Program-made: the position numbers and the translations under genes
From: Alphaproteobacteria bacterium
Lineage (GTDB): Bacteria; Pseudomonadota; Alphaproteobacteria; Rhizobiales; JAJFHR01
Reading direction: 5' to 3'
NCBI GenBank assembly: GCA_024278055.1
Contig: JAJRTY010000141.1
Span: 1 to 59,571, forward strand
Length of the DNA stretch: 59,571 nucleotides
Notes under the pieces: model-generated
What the model was told of the DNA's origin: nothing
The model's database searches: none
What the model saw: the letters and a program-made list of their open reading frames with translations, nothing else
Shown: positions 45,143 through 55,673 of the stretch, piece by piece
How positions within the stretch are numbered: the first letter of the stretch is position 1
Layout of the letters: every line of letters begins with the position of its first letter

Positions 45143-46651
45143 TCATGGCCCCATCGGCAGGTGGCGGTCAAACCATCGTTTTAATTGCTTCAGGTGCGCA
45201 TGTTGCAGGTTGCGTTCAAGATAATCGCGGACACGGGGCATATGGGCAAGATAGCGGGGCTTTTTATCCCTGTCGGCGAGGCGGGCAAAAATACCGAGAA
45301 TTTTGGTGGCTCGCTGAGCCCCTAAAATAGCGTAGGAGAAATCAAAATCCTGGCGATCATAGTCAACACCCGTGTGTTCAATCTGTTGCCAGTAATAGGT
45401 ATAGAGTTGCACCTCTTCCTGCACAGATATATCCCGACGGGCATCCTGTAACAAAGACACCAGATCGTAAGCAGGCGCACCCAATACCGCATCCTGATAA
45501 TCGAGCAGTCCCACACGGGCGATGCCATCGCGTTCCGGTAACCAGATCAGATTAGGCGAATGATAATCACGCAGGGTCCAGATTCCTGGAGATTGCTCAA
45601 GATGTTGCCACAGGGGGTGCCATAATTCGAGGAATTCAGTGCGATCATCGCTGGCAATCTCTTTTCCTTTGAGGCGCGGCCAATACCAGTCAGGCAATAA
45701 TTCAATTTCAATCTGCAGTGCTGCCCGGTCATAGGCGGGGATTTGGGCATCAATCAATTCGGGCGCGGATTGCCGTGCGCCTGATTTTGCGGACAAGGGT
45801 ACCAGAACATCAATGGCGGCTCGCATTGGTGCGGTCATGTCCTCGTTTTTTGCAGCCATGTCAAAATAGACATTTGCTCCGAGGTCTTCGAGCAGCAGGA
45901 AACCGTCCTCAGGCTGACTGGCAAATATCTGCGGCGGACTTAAACCCAGTGACTGCAGGCTGGTGGTCATGGTGATAAAGGGTTTTACCCCTTCGGCCAG
46001 ATGGGCCAGCGCACTATATGATTTACCGTCTCGTATGGCAGGGCCATCACTGAGGGTGGGCATGTCCATCATGATGCAATGGCGGTTTTGGTCGTTGATA
46101 TATTCATAGCGACGGTGAGAGGCATCGCCTTGCAGAAAACGGCGTCTGGCGTTGCCCCAGCCAGCCTTTTGCAGAAATGCCGCACTGCTACGCCAGCGCT
46201 CAAGCTTTTGCTGCCACAGCCCGTAACCTGTCAGGCTGAATTTTCTCCTGTTCGGGGAAACGTCGTCAATCGCGATCATCAGGCGATCGGCAAAATGATG
46301 TTGTGCTATCCTGTCAGGCCATTCAACCAGGGCGATACCGTCAATGAGAGCATCGTCCAGTCCCAGCTCATCGACTTCTGCGCGATCAGCAATGCGATAA
46401 AGATCGAAATGGGAGGCTTTAAGGCGCAAATCCTCATAGGTCTGCACCAGTGTAAAGGTCGGGCTGGGTACTTCGAGATGCTCATTGTCAGCCAGAGCAT
46501 GTAAAAAAGCGCGGGCGAACACGGATTTTCCCGCACCCAGATCACCGGAAAGTCCGAAGAAGTCTCCAACGCCCGCATAGTTTGACAACTCGGCTGCCAA
46601 CTGATGCGTTTCTGCTTCAGAATTGGTAATCAGCTCGATGGCATTATTCAT
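45143..46651 (-). CDS. TsaE-AmgK fusion: tRNA t6A ATPase plus amino-sugar kinase
   Basis: 502 residues with two domains. The first 150 or so are TsaE, the ATPase that cycles the TsaB-TsaD complex in t6A37 tRNA modification (Walker A GDLGAGKS at residues 36-43, SPTFTLVQTYE). From about 165 an aminoglycoside-phosphotransferase-like kinase follows (FLQGDASHRRYEYI, catalytic LRDYHSPNLIW, metal-binding VGLLDYQDAVLGAPAYDL). Next to murU it is best read as AmgK, which phosphorylates the anomeric hydroxyl of MurNAc or GlcNAc. The fusion is known in alphaproteobacteria. It follows divL by 4 bases. Confidence 0.9.
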   Translation of the reverse strand: MNNAIELITNSEAETHQLAAELSNYAGVGDFFGLSGDLGAGKSVFARAFLHALADNEHLEVPSPTFTLVQTYEDLRLKASHFDLYRIADRAEVDELGLDDALIDGIALVEWPDRIAQHHFADRLMIAIDDVSPNRRKFSLTGYGLWQQKLERWRSSAAFLQKAGWGNARRRFLQGDASHRRYEYINDQNRHCIMMDMPTLSDGPAIRDGKSYSALAHLAEGVKPFITMTTSLQSLGLSPPQIFASQPEDGFLLLEDLGANVYFDMAAKNEDMTAPMRAAIDVLVPLSAKSGARQSAPELIDAQIPAYDRAALQIEIELLPDWYWPRLKGKEIASDDRTEFLELWHPLWQHLEQSPGIWTLRDYHSPNLIWLPERDGIARVGLLDYQDAVLGAPAYDLVSLLQDARRDISVQEEVQLYTYYWQQIEHTGVDYDRQDFDFSYAILGAQRATKILGIFARLADRDKKPRYLAHMPRVRDYLERNLQHAHLKQLKRWFDRHLPMGP

Positions 46652-46655
46652 ATTT

Positions 46656-49208
46656 TCAGGCCTGGGCTGCGTCTGCTTCTGCTTCTTCCGGCGGCACCAG
46701 CGGCAATATACATGTTATCCTTGTGCCGCGCCCGGGTATGGAGGCAAGAGAGACGGTGCCGCCATGCAATTCTGCAAAACTTTTGACAATGGACAAGCCA
46801 AGCCCGGCGCCGCGTGAGCTGCTGCTGGAATTCTGCGTTTCAAAGCAGTCAAACATGCGGGCCTGATCGACAGGCTCAATGCCGCGCCCGGTATCTGTCA
46901 CCGTGAATTCGATGGTATCTTCGTTACGCTTTGCTTTCAGGGATATAATACCGCCGCGGGTGGTGGAGGCCAGTGAATTTGACAGCAGGTTGAAAAGCAT
47001 CTGTTTAATGCGTTTTTCATCACCTTTAAATGAGCCGGCGTCACCGGGAATTGAAATCTGAAATTGCGCGCCGGCAGTATTGACCTGATCTTTGACCACG
47101 CGGGCAACCGAGGTCATAATTGCGCTGACATCAATATCATCAATATCCAGCTGCATAGCCCCGGCACCAATTGAGGCCAGATCCAGAATGTCATCAATCA
47201 GGGCCAGCAACTCGTCGCTGGAGGAACGAATATCGTTGGCATAACCCAGTTGTTCTTCTGACAATTCACCAGCAATCCCCATTGCCAGACTTTCAGAAAA
47301 CCCGATGATTGTGGTGAGCGGTGTGCGCAGCTGATAGGAGACGTGAGAGATGAATTCGGATTTCAGCTTGTCGGCCGCCATCAATGCCTCATTGCGTTCA
47401 ATCAGCATTCTTTCAATGGCGGCTGTGTTGGTTATATCGTCGTAGACGAGGAGTGTCGCACCATCAGGCAAAGGCACTGTGGTAAAACTTAAAATTGTTT
47501 TGTCGCGGCGCTCGATACGGCCTTGAAGTGAACGTCTTTGTTCTCTCACGCCGGTGACAGCGAGTTTGAGTTCTTTCCACACCATCTCGTCATTGTGGGC
47601 GACCTTGCACCAGCTGATTACTTCGTCTATGTGCGGTTTGGCATCGAGGAGCTTGGGTGAAAGTTTCCAGATGCGGGCATAGGCCGGATTGAATAAAATG
47701 AGATTGCCGTCCGAGCCAAAAAGAGCGGCGGCCTCCTGTAGATTGTCCAGGGTTTCACGCTGGACGTTCATCATCTCTTTGTAACGACTTTCGAGGCTGA
47801 GAGATTCAGTTCTGTCTTCATAAAAATAAGTAACACCACCGGATTTTTGACACTCTACCGTGACCTGAATGCTGCGACCATCAGGTAAATGCCATAAATC
47901 CGTATGACGCACACCGGCAGCATTCTTTTTAAGCCATCCTGCCTGCCAGTCCCGGTAATCAACGCGCTCTTCAAGACGGCGATCATCACGCAATCTGTCA
48001 AGAACACTGGCATCAGAAGGGCCGGTAGACAGAAACTCGGCATCGATACCCCAAAGTCTGGAAAAGGCTTCGTTGGTAAAGATCAGTTTTTGATTGGCGT
48101 CGAACTGGGCAACGGCTATGGACAGGTTTTCCAGCAAATGATTTCGCATGTCGTGCGCTGCCGGGCTTTGGGCAGAGTGGATTTTGCCTTCACTTTTTTC
48201 AACAGCAAATCCGATGAAATCATTGCCCAGAATGCGCTCGCAAACATCATAGAGAATTTCCCGCCCTTCAAACTCAACGCTGCATGTATCCTTAAATTCT
48301 CCGCCTTCACTGTAAATGTGTGAGGCGCGCAGCTGCTGTGCCGGGGACAATAATTCCAATTGTTGTTTTAAAACCTGCGGCAGGTCCTTACCCCCTACCC
48401 TGGCTATATAGGCAACGTTTGCCCATTTTAACCGGCCCAGCCGGTTGCGCAACCAGACCGGCTGGGGAATTGCATTGAGAAGGGCTGCCATTCTTTCGGT
48501 ATCATGTTTCAGTTTGATAAAGGCATCTTCCTGCAAGCCGTTTTTTATCTGGCGCTCGGACGGTGGTTTGAGCCAGAGTGTCGCCTGGCCACCGGCAATG
48601 CAGCCATCAGCCTCTAACTGACTTGCGGACTTGGTGGTGACGATCGTGTTGAAAGCCCGGCCACTTACCCGCAGCGCGGAAATTTTTTCACCCAGATCAA
48701 ACGATGAAGCTGGTTCAAGCCAGTTTGAAAAATTAGCGCGATCTTCCGCGGTTTCCGGTACAGCATATTCTTTTGTCAGTGTACCAAAAACCCGCGGGCT
48801 GGCGGTTTCCTGTTTGTCCCAGACAAATAACAGGCTTACACCTGATGTCAGAATTGTGGTGACACCATCAAGTTCGTTTTGCATGATGTCGATTTTTGCC
48901 AACGCCTGACGGACGTCGCGCCGGGCTGAAAACCGGGAAAAAACCAGCCAGGAAATGCCGGAAAATACGGCAAGAAATACCAAAATTACGGCGCTAAAGC
49001 CCCATATGCCTCCAATTGACGGCACGAACCCCGGAGCTGGAATTAAGGATAATCCTTCGCCTATCCACTGGCTGAGTTTTTTAAAAAAATTGAGGTAGAA
49101 TGGCGCTTTGTCAGGGGTATCAACGGCGGCAGATGCCACACCAGTACGGTGGGTAAAAAACCCGACAAATAAAACGGCCAATACGGCGTTCTTATGCAGT
49201 TGACACAT
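46656..49208 (-). CDS. divL: DivL-type cell-cycle pseudo-histidine kinase
   Basis: 850 residues. A signal-like hydrophobic N terminus and a membrane helix (about 75-100) are followed by several PAS-type modules (about 215-600), a dimerisation domain and an ATPase domain (FNLLSNSLASTTRGG, DTGRGIEPVDQARMFDCFE, GAGLGLSIVKSF). The expected phospho-accepting His is replaced by tyrosine: FISHVSYQLRTPLTT, Tyr625. This is the hallmark of DivL, which binds DivK-phosphate and controls CckA and thus CtrA. Its place between ahcY and tsaE matches divL of Hyphomicrobiales. Histidine autophosphorylation at the usual site is therefore not expected. Confidence 0.87.
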   Translation of the reverse strand: MCQLHKNAVLAVLFVGFFTHRTGVASAAVDTPDKAPFYLNFFKKLSQWIGEGLSLIPAPGFVPSIGGIWGFSAVILVFLAVFSGISWLVFSRFSARRDVRQALAKIDIMQNELDGVTTILTSGVSLLFVWDKQETASPRVFGTLTKEYAVPETAEDRANFSNWLEPASSFDLGEKISALRVSGRAFNTIVTTKSASQLEADGCIAGGQATLWLKPPSERQIKNGLQEDAFIKLKHDTERMAALLNAIPQPVWLRNRLGRLKWANVAYIARVGGKDLPQVLKQQLELLSPAQQLRASHIYSEGGEFKDTCSVEFEGREILYDVCERILGNDFIGFAVEKSEGKIHSAQSPAAHDMRNHLLENLSIAVAQFDANQKLIFTNEAFSRLWGIDAEFLSTGPSDASVLDRLRDDRRLEERVDYRDWQAGWLKKNAAGVRHTDLWHLPDGRSIQVTVECQKSGGVTYFYEDRTESLSLESRYKEMMNVQRETLDNLQEAAALFGSDGNLILFNPAYARIWKLSPKLLDAKPHIDEVISWCKVAHNDEMVWKELKLAVTGVREQRRSLQGRIERRDKTILSFTTVPLPDGATLLVYDDITNTAAIERMLIERNEALMAADKLKSEFISHVSYQLRTPLTTIIGFSESLAMGIAGELSEEQLGYANDIRSSSDELLALIDDILDLASIGAGAMQLDIDDIDVSAIMTSVARVVKDQVNTAGAQFQISIPGDAGSFKGDEKRIKQMLFNLLSNSLASTTRGGIISLKAKRNEDTIEFTVTDTGRGIEPVDQARMFDCFETQNSSSSSRGAGLGLSIVKSFAELHGGTVSLASIPGRGTRITCILPLVPPEEAEADAAQA

Positions 49209-49393
49209 TTGAACATCCGGTCTGTGAACAATGTGCTACAGACCCTCCCCAAGACTAGTGCCACCGAGGGTAATGAGGTTACAAATTACCAAAACAGACT
49301 AAAAACGAATCACCACAGGCAGCTGATTCATTTTGGTATACATGCAAATTTCGTAAAGGCCCACACTGTTCGGTATTTTTAAAGTGGTATATG

Positions 49394-49424
49394 TGAAAAG
49401 GGCACCTTGTTAAAGGTGCCCTTT
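49394..49424 (-). terminator. Rho-independent terminator of ahcY
   Basis: A perfect 12-bp stem, AAAGGGCACCTT (49397-49408) and AAGGTGCCCTTT (49413-49424), with a 4-base loop. On the minus strand it ends in TTTT and lies 32 bases after the ahcY stop. It separates ahcY from divL. Confidence 0.88.
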
Positions 49425-49455
49425 GGTCTTGTTCGAGCTTTCAAAACAGCAATAT

Positions 49456-50751
<1,296 letters not shown>

Positions 50752-50824
50752 TCAATTTGTCCTAAATGATCGGGCACATTTGCCCTGTAGCGTACCAGAA
50801 TATCCGGGTTCAGATACTCGCCTC

Positions 50825-50851
50825 AAAAAACCACTCTATAGCAGTGGTTTT
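50825..50851 (-). terminator. Rho-independent terminator after ptsH
   Basis: On the minus strand AAAACCACT and AGTGGTTTT form a 9-bp stem with a 7-base loop, followed by TT to make a run of six T. It lies about 75 bases beyond the ptsH stop and just upstream of ahcY. Confidence 0.85.
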
Positions 50852-50925
50852 ACCCAACTGCAATATACATATAAAGAAATCTTTATATATTGTTATGTTC
50901 AGCTGAAAAGAAGGCGGAAAAGGGT

Positions 50926-51225
50926 TCAGTTTTCATCGAATTTTCCCTCTACCAGACGTTGGATGGCTGCCAGTGCTTCGGTGGCCTGGCGACCGGAACT
51001 TTCCACCAGAATGGTTGATCCGCGCGAAGCTGCAAGCATCATCAGGCCCATTATCGATGTGCCGACAACGGTCTGACCATCGCGGCTTACTTTGATATCG
51101 GCATCAAAGATCTCAGCACACTTAACGAACTTGGCGGAGGCGCGGGCATGCAGGCCGCGTTCATTGGCAATAGTGAGTTCGCGCCGCAGCCAGATGGTTT
51201 CGGGCGTACTTTCTTCGGTGTCCAT
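50926..51225 (-). CDS. ptsH: HPr phosphocarrier protein
   Basis: 99 residues. The phospho-accepting His26 lies in ANERGLHARASAKFVK, and the HprK-target Ser lies in VGTSIMGLMMLAASRG. In alphaproteobacteria of this type HPr belongs to a regulatory PTS without sugar permeases. It accepts phosphate from a PTS Enzyme I encoded elsewhere and is modified at Ser by HprK. The gene is 7 bases after the EIIA gene and in one run with hprK, chvG and chvI. Confidence 0.95.
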   Translation of the reverse strand: MDTEESTPETIWLRRELTIANERGLHARASAKFVKCAEIFDADIKVSRDGQTVVGTSIMGLMMLAASRGSTILVESSGRQATEALAAIQRLVEGKFDEN

Positions 51226-51232
51226 AGATTAT

Positions 51233-51637
51233 TTACCCGTCACCCTGAAGCAGCCTGCTGGCGGTATTAATATATTTACGGCCGGCATTTTGGGCATCAT
51301 CGGCAGCCTCGCTCAAGGTTTTGTCAACACGCACGCTGGCGAGCTTTATCAGCATCGGCAAATTAAGACCGGCAATAACCTCGACCATTTTATTGTCGAG
51401 CAGGGAAATTGCCAGATTTGACGGAGTGCCGCCAAACATATCGGTCAAGAGAATAACACCATTGCCGCTGTCGGCTTTTTCAACAGCTTTGACAATATCG
51501 GCGCGGCGCTGGTCCATATCATCATCGGCACCAATGGATATGACGCCAACCTGTTCCTGGGGGCCGACAATATGCTCCATGGCTGCAAGAAATTCATCAG
51601 CCAGACCGCCATGTGTCACCAATACGAGACCAATCAT
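51233..51637 (-). CDS. PTS EIIA component, mannose family (regulatory)
   Basis: 134 residues, an isolated EIIA(Man) domain. The phospho-acceptor is His9 in LVLVTHGGLADEFL, and the family loop LLTDMFGGTPSNLA follows near residue 60. No EIIB, EIIC or EIID gene is present, so it is a signalling EIIA rather than part of a sugar transporter. It is often called ManX or EIIA-Man in these clusters, where it is linked to carbon or nitrogen status and ChvGI output. It lies between hprK and ptsH. Confidence 0.93.
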   Translation of the reverse strand: MIGLVLVTHGGLADEFLAAMEHIVGPQEQVGVISIGADDDMDQRRADIVKAVEKADSGNGVILLTDMFGGTPSNLAISLLDNKMVEVIAGLNLPMLIKLASVRVDKTLSEAADDAQNAGRKYINTASRLLQGDG

Positions 51638-51685
51638 TTAACACCTTCGTCCAAATTACTGAAAGCCAACGGCCGGAAAAACAGG

Positions 51686-52192
51686 CTAACGAATTGCCAT
51701 GGTATTTTCAACAGTATTGCTTGCAAGAAGCGCAACAACGCCAGCCCTGACCCTGGCGGCTGCATTTGTATTGTGAATTGAAACTTCAATCACCGGGATG
51801 GCCTGCCCCAGGATGTCAATGCAGGTGTCGGGAAAATCCGGCAATCGGGCAATTTTTTCTTCCTGTTTGAGTTGTACCACGAGCCTGACGGGGCAACGCG
51901 ATAGATGTTCCACCTGAACAATTCCAAGGCCGCGAATTTCCATTAAACCGGCAATTGATTCTGGCGGCCTGCCAAAAACCTGTGCAGTGGCGTTGTCATA
52001 CCACAGGCAAACCTGGTCATCTGCGATCAATGTGGCGGTAAGATCGATTTTGCCGATACCGCGCCCACCACTATCAATCAATGCCAAAGCCAGGGAGGAC
52101 TTGCCGCTGCCAGGGGTGCCCAAAATAAGCACGCCAAGCTCACCGACTTCAACAAAAGTGCCGTGTTTTAGTTCAGAAGTTTCTGCTTCCAT
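51686..52192 (-). CDS. hprK: HPr kinase/phosphorylase, short form
   Basis: 168 residues, the C-terminal catalytic domain only, as usual in alphaproteobacteria; the N-terminal domain of Firmicute enzymes is absent. Walker A GTPGSGKS is at 25-32, DDQVCLWY follows, and the family signature MEIRGLGIVQVEHL is near residue 85. It phosphorylates and dephosphorylates HPr on Ser, coupling the PTS to metabolic state. It lies 14 bases after chvG and before the EIIA and HPr genes. Confidence 0.93.
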   Translation of the reverse strand: MEAETSELKHGTFVEVGELGVLILGTPGSGKSSLALALIDSGGRGIGKIDLTATLIADDQVCLWYDNATAQVFGRPPESIAGLMEIRGLGIVQVEHLSRCPVRLVVQLKQEEKIARLPDFPDTCIDILGQAIPVIEVSIHNTNAAARVRAGVVALLASNTVENTMAIR

Positions 52193-52206
52193 AACCGATC
52201 CATAGC

Positions 52207-54009
52207 TTAGCTGACGATTGTGCTGGCGGCCGGTAGTTTGACGTGAAAACTGGCCCCTGTAACGCGTTTGTCATCCTCGTCGCTGATTTTGTTCTCAGCC
52301 CATATCTGCCCTTGATGAGCTTCAATTATCTGCTTTGAAATGCTCAGACCCAACCCGGAATTCTTGCCAAAATCGTCTGCTCCGGGGCGATCGGTATGAA
52401 ACCTGTCGAAAATCTTGACCAGATTTTGAGATTGAATGCCGGGCCCTTCGTCTTCAATGACAATCTCAATTGTATCACCCTTTCTTTTGGCCATGACGGT
52501 AATGGTCCCGCCGCCGGGTGAAAACGATTGTGCATTGTCGAGCAGGTTGCGAATAACCTGGCCAAGGCGGATATTCCGGCCTTCGACCACATAGGCCTTC
52601 GGCCCCATCTCGTTTTCTTCAATATCGAGAAGGATTGGCCCGGTATCATTGGGCTTGGTGTCCTTGGCAACTGCCACTACCGCCTCCAGTAGCAAAGCCA
52701 TGTCAACCGGCTCCATTTCCTCTCGGGCCAACTCGGCATCAAGTCGTGAGGCATCCGAGATATCGCTGATCAACCGGTCGAGACGTTTAACATCATCTTC
52801 TATGATTTTTACAAGGCGTTGGCGTACGGCTTCATCGCGGGCGAGGGGAAGAGTTTCAGCCGCACTTCTGAGCGATGTCAAAGGGTTTTTTAATTCGTGG
52901 GCAACATCAGCTGCAAATCTTTCGATGGCATCGATGCGGCCATAAAGGGCCTCGGTCATTTCGCGCAAAGACCCGGACAGATAGCCGATTTCATCGCGGC
53001 GGTCGGTCAGGTCAGGAATTTCAATACGCGCCTTGGTGCCGCCGCGCCGCACCAGCTCAGCGGCGCGCGCCAGACGCTTGACCGGTCCGGCAATGGTTCC
53101 GGCAAGCAAAAGCGACAGTAAAACCGTAACACTTGCGGCCACCAGAAATACGCGGAAAATCGCGCCGCGTTCAGCCCGCACAATACTATCAATATCGCCC
53201 CCTTCGGTTGACAGCACCAGTGAGCCCAATACGGCACGATAGCGCTGGATGGGAACAGCCACCGTGACAATCAGCTCGCCCTGCTCGTTGACCCGCACCA
53301 CGCTGGCTTTGCTGCCAGCCAGGGCATTGACTACTTCGGGAAAAGCGCGGCCATTGTGGCCACCCAGTTCGCGCTGCACCGGCAAATCACTGGAGAAAAT
53401 CCAGCGGGTTATGGTGGCCCATAATTCTTTTATGGAAACAGCCAAAGTTTTTTCTGTTTCAACATCAGGAGGGGCCAGAGGAAACCTTAAAATACTGCCC
53501 CGGTTGCGCAGGTTTAAAGTGTCGACAATGAGCACACCATCACGATCATAAATACGTGCGCGGGTTTTTGTCGGTACAATCAGGCGCTCAAGAATAGGGG
53601 CGGCGCGTTCGGGATTAATCGGAAATTCAAGACTGTTGATATCGTCTTCTTCCGGTAATGCTGTATCACCGGGCGGTAATTCCTGGAAAAGGGTTGGATC
53701 AAAGATTATTGCATCGGTTTCGACAGTGGCTGTTCCAGCGATAGCCCCGGCGATAATTTCTCCCTGTACCAGCAGGCTTTGAACCTTGGTGTCGATCAGG
53801 CCGGCACGAAACTGGTTGAGATACAAAATGCCGGAAACAAACAATATAAGCCCGGCAAGATTAAGAACAACAATGCGACGTGTCAGGGACGAAAAGCCGA
53901 AGAGCGGTATTTTTCTTCTGATGCGATTGCCCGAGTGTTTCTTGTTCTCCCGAGCTTCCGTTTCCTGGTGAGCTGGAGCATCAATGCGGGTATCTGTCTC
54001 CGCAACCAT
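52207..54009 (-). CDS. chvG: sensor histidine kinase ChvG
   Basis: 600 residues. A cytoplasmic basic N terminus is followed by one membrane helix (about 45-70), a periplasmic sensor region of roughly 230 residues, a second helix (FLVAASVTVLLSLLLAGTI), a HAMP linker, HisKA with DVAHELKNPLTSLRSA (His371) and HATPase (VIRNLLDNAQSFSPGGG, EDEGPGIQSQNLVKIFDRF, SGLGLSISKQII). ChvG (ExoS/BvrS) senses acidity and envelope state. It starts 6 bases after chvI. The gene order chvI-chvG-hprK is diagnostic. Confidence 0.95.
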   Translation of the reverse strand: MVAETDTRIDAPAHQETEARENKKHSGNRIRRKIPLFGFSSLTRRIVVLNLAGLILFVSGILYLNQFRAGLIDTKVQSLLVQGEIIAGAIAGTATVETDAIIFDPTLFQELPPGDTALPEEDDINSLEFPINPERAAPILERLIVPTKTRARIYDRDGVLIVDTLNLRNRGSILRFPLAPPDVETEKTLAVSIKELWATITRWIFSSDLPVQRELGGHNGRAFPEVVNALAGSKASVVRVNEQGELIVTVAVPIQRYRAVLGSLVLSTEGGDIDSIVRAERGAIFRVFLVAASVTVLLSLLLAGTIAGPVKRLARAAELVRRGGTKARIEIPDLTDRRDEIGYLSGSLREMTEALYGRIDAIERFAADVAHELKNPLTSLRSAAETLPLARDEAVRQRLVKIIEDDVKRLDRLISDISDASRLDAELAREEMEPVDMALLLEAVVAVAKDTKPNDTGPILLDIEENEMGPKAYVVEGRNIRLGQVIRNLLDNAQSFSPGGGTITVMAKRKGDTIEIVIEDEGPGIQSQNLVKIFDRFHTDRPGADDFGKNSGLGLSISKQIIEAHQGQIWAENKISDEDDKRVTGASFHVKLPAASTIVS

Positions 54010-54015
54010 GAAACG

Positions 54016-54717
54016 TTACATACCCTCCTTGAAGCGATATCCAACACCATAGAGTGTTTCGATGACATCGAAATCATTATCGATGGCCTTGAATTTTTTG
54101 CGTAACCGCTTGATGTGACTGTCGATGGTGCGATCATCCACATAGACCTGGTCTTCGTAAGCTGCATCCATCAGGCTGTCGCGACTTTTGACAATCCCCG
54201 GCCGCTGGGCCAGAGCCTGAAGGATGAGGAATTCCGTCACCGTCAGCACCACTGATTTTTCTGCCCATGTGCAGGAGTGGCGCTCGGGGTCCATCACCAG
54301 CTTGCCACGTTCAATCGCTCCGGCTACAGGCTTGGCATTATTGGCGGGTTCGCGCGATTGTGACCGGCGCAAGATGGTTTTCACCCGCTCAACCAGCAGG
54401 CGTTGTGAAAATGGCTTGCGGATGAAATCGTCGGCACCCATCTTAAGGCCGAATAATTCGTCAATTTCCTCATCTTTGGAAGTCAGGAAAATAACCGGAA
54501 TTTCAGAAGTCTGGCGCATGCGCCGCAGCAGCTCCATGCCGTCCATTCTGGGCATTTTAATATCCAGAATGGCTATATCAGGCGGATTTTTTGAAAACCC
54601 GGCAAGAGCTGAGGTGCCATCGGTAAAGGTCTGTATCTGATATCCTTCCGCTTCAAGCGCGATACTCACCGAGGTCAGTATGTTCCTGTCATCATCAACG
54701 AGTGCTATTGTAGGCAT
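54016..54717 (-). CDS. chvI: response regulator ChvI
   Basis: 233 residues from the ATG at 54717. The frame is open 40 codons further up, but the receiver begins at this ATG. Receiver: LVDDDRNIL acidic pair, Asp52 in [24 protein letters not shown]. The C-terminal winged helix contains [18 protein letters not shown]. ChvI (BvrR) is phosphorylated by ChvG and controls envelope, acid response and host interaction genes in related bacteria, including pckA in Agrobacterium. It diverges from the HugZ-like gene over 144 bases. Confidence 0.95.
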   Translation of the reverse strand: MPTIALVDDDRNILTSVSIALEAEGYQIQTFTDGTSALAGFSKNPPDIAILDIKMPRMDGMELLRRMRQTSEIPVIFLTSKDEEIDELFGLKMGADDFIRKPFSQRLLVERVKTILRRSQSREPANNAKPVAGAIERGKLVMDPERHSCTWAEKSVVLTVTEFLILQALAQRPGIVKSRDSLMDAAYEDQVYVDDRTIDSHIKRLRKKFKAIDNDFDVIETLYGVGYRFKEGM

Positions 54718-54861
54718 TGGTATATCCAGTTGTTGTTGGTTCGGCACTTTCCCTAAGGCGGCATCATGGGTAAAATGTGGCGTTAATTCTAAGGCCTGTA
54801 GGTGGCAAATACCAGTAAAGCTGATAGAATGCCACAAAATGTCAAAAACCGGAGATAATTA

Positions 54862-55635
54862 ATGCCCAGCGCCAGTGCATCTTCTGAAAACAATAATAAA
54901 AACAATGACAATGATATCGCTGACAAGGCTGAAAAAGCCGTTGCGCCGCGCCTTGTTTTGCGCTCGGCAAAGACAGGGGCTATGGGGACTATAGATCAAA
55001 ATAGCGGGCATCCATATGTTTCTTATGCCACCATTGCCACCAGCATGTATGGCGCGCCGGTATTTTTGACCTCTGATCTGGCCCTTCACACCCAGAACAT
55101 TCGTAAAGACCCGCGTATTTCCCTGATGGTGCATGAAGCGGGATATTCCGGTGACCCATTGGCGCTCGGGCGCACTTCTTTAACGGGTACGGCTGATTTT
55201 GATGTTTCGGTAAGTGAGCGCCAGCGTTATCTCAACCGCAATCCTGAAGCCCGGGGCTATGCCGAATTTGCCGATTTCCACTTTTTTTCCATGCGCATTG
55301 AAATGATACATTTTGTCGGCGGATTTGGCCGAATTTATGAGGTTGATCCGGCTGAATTTTTAACAACAGGCACGTGCAGCGATGTGCTCATTGAAGCGGA
55401 AGCTGATATTATAGAGCACATGAATTCAGATCATCATGATGTGATACAGCTTTTTGCGACAAAGTTATTGGGTGCAGAGGCTGATGACTGGAAAATGTCA
55501 GGGTGTGATATCGAAGGCTGTGATCTTATAGCGGGGGGAAAAACTCTCCGGCTTGCCTTCACCAAACCACTTGAATCCGCAAATAATGTGCGACATACCT
55601 TTGTTGAGCTTGCCGAGCGCGCCCGCGCGCTTTAA
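54862..55635 (+). CDS. HugZ-like pyridoxamine-phosphate-oxidase fold protein with DUF2470
   Basis: 257 residues. After a low-complexity Asn/Ser-rich N terminus (about 1-25), a split-barrel flavin/heme-type domain spans about 30-165 (GTIDQNSGHPYVSYATIATS, DPRISLMVHEAG, GRTSLTGTADF). A C-terminal DUF2470 domain follows (EADIIEHMNSDHHDVIQL, with conserved His residues). This architecture matches HugZ-type heme-utilisation proteins, but heme degradation is not proven for this one. It lies 38 bases upstream of pckA on the same strand and could be co-transcribed with it. Confidence 0.82.
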   Translation: MPSASASSENNNKNNDNDIADKAEKAVAPRLVLRSAKTGAMGTIDQNSGHPYVSYATIATSMYGAPVFLTSDLALHTQNIRKDPRISLMVHEAGYSGDPLALGRTSLTGTADFDVSVSERQRYLNRNPEARGYAEFADFHFFSMRIEMIHFVGGFGRIYEVDPAEFLTTGTCSDVLIEAEADIIEHMNSDHHDVIQLFATKLLGAEADDWKMSGCDIEGCDLIAGGKTLRLAFTKPLESANNVRHTFVELAERARAL

Positions 55636-55673
55636 TAGTCTTCTTTTATTGGTAAGCCTACGGGAGTAAAGCA

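Noticed and set aside
50752-50925. Possible SAH or SAM-II riboswitch in the ahcY leader
   Set aside because: The leader holds only the terminator of ptsH and a short unstructured stretch. I could not find the conserved core of any known SAM or SAH riboswitch.
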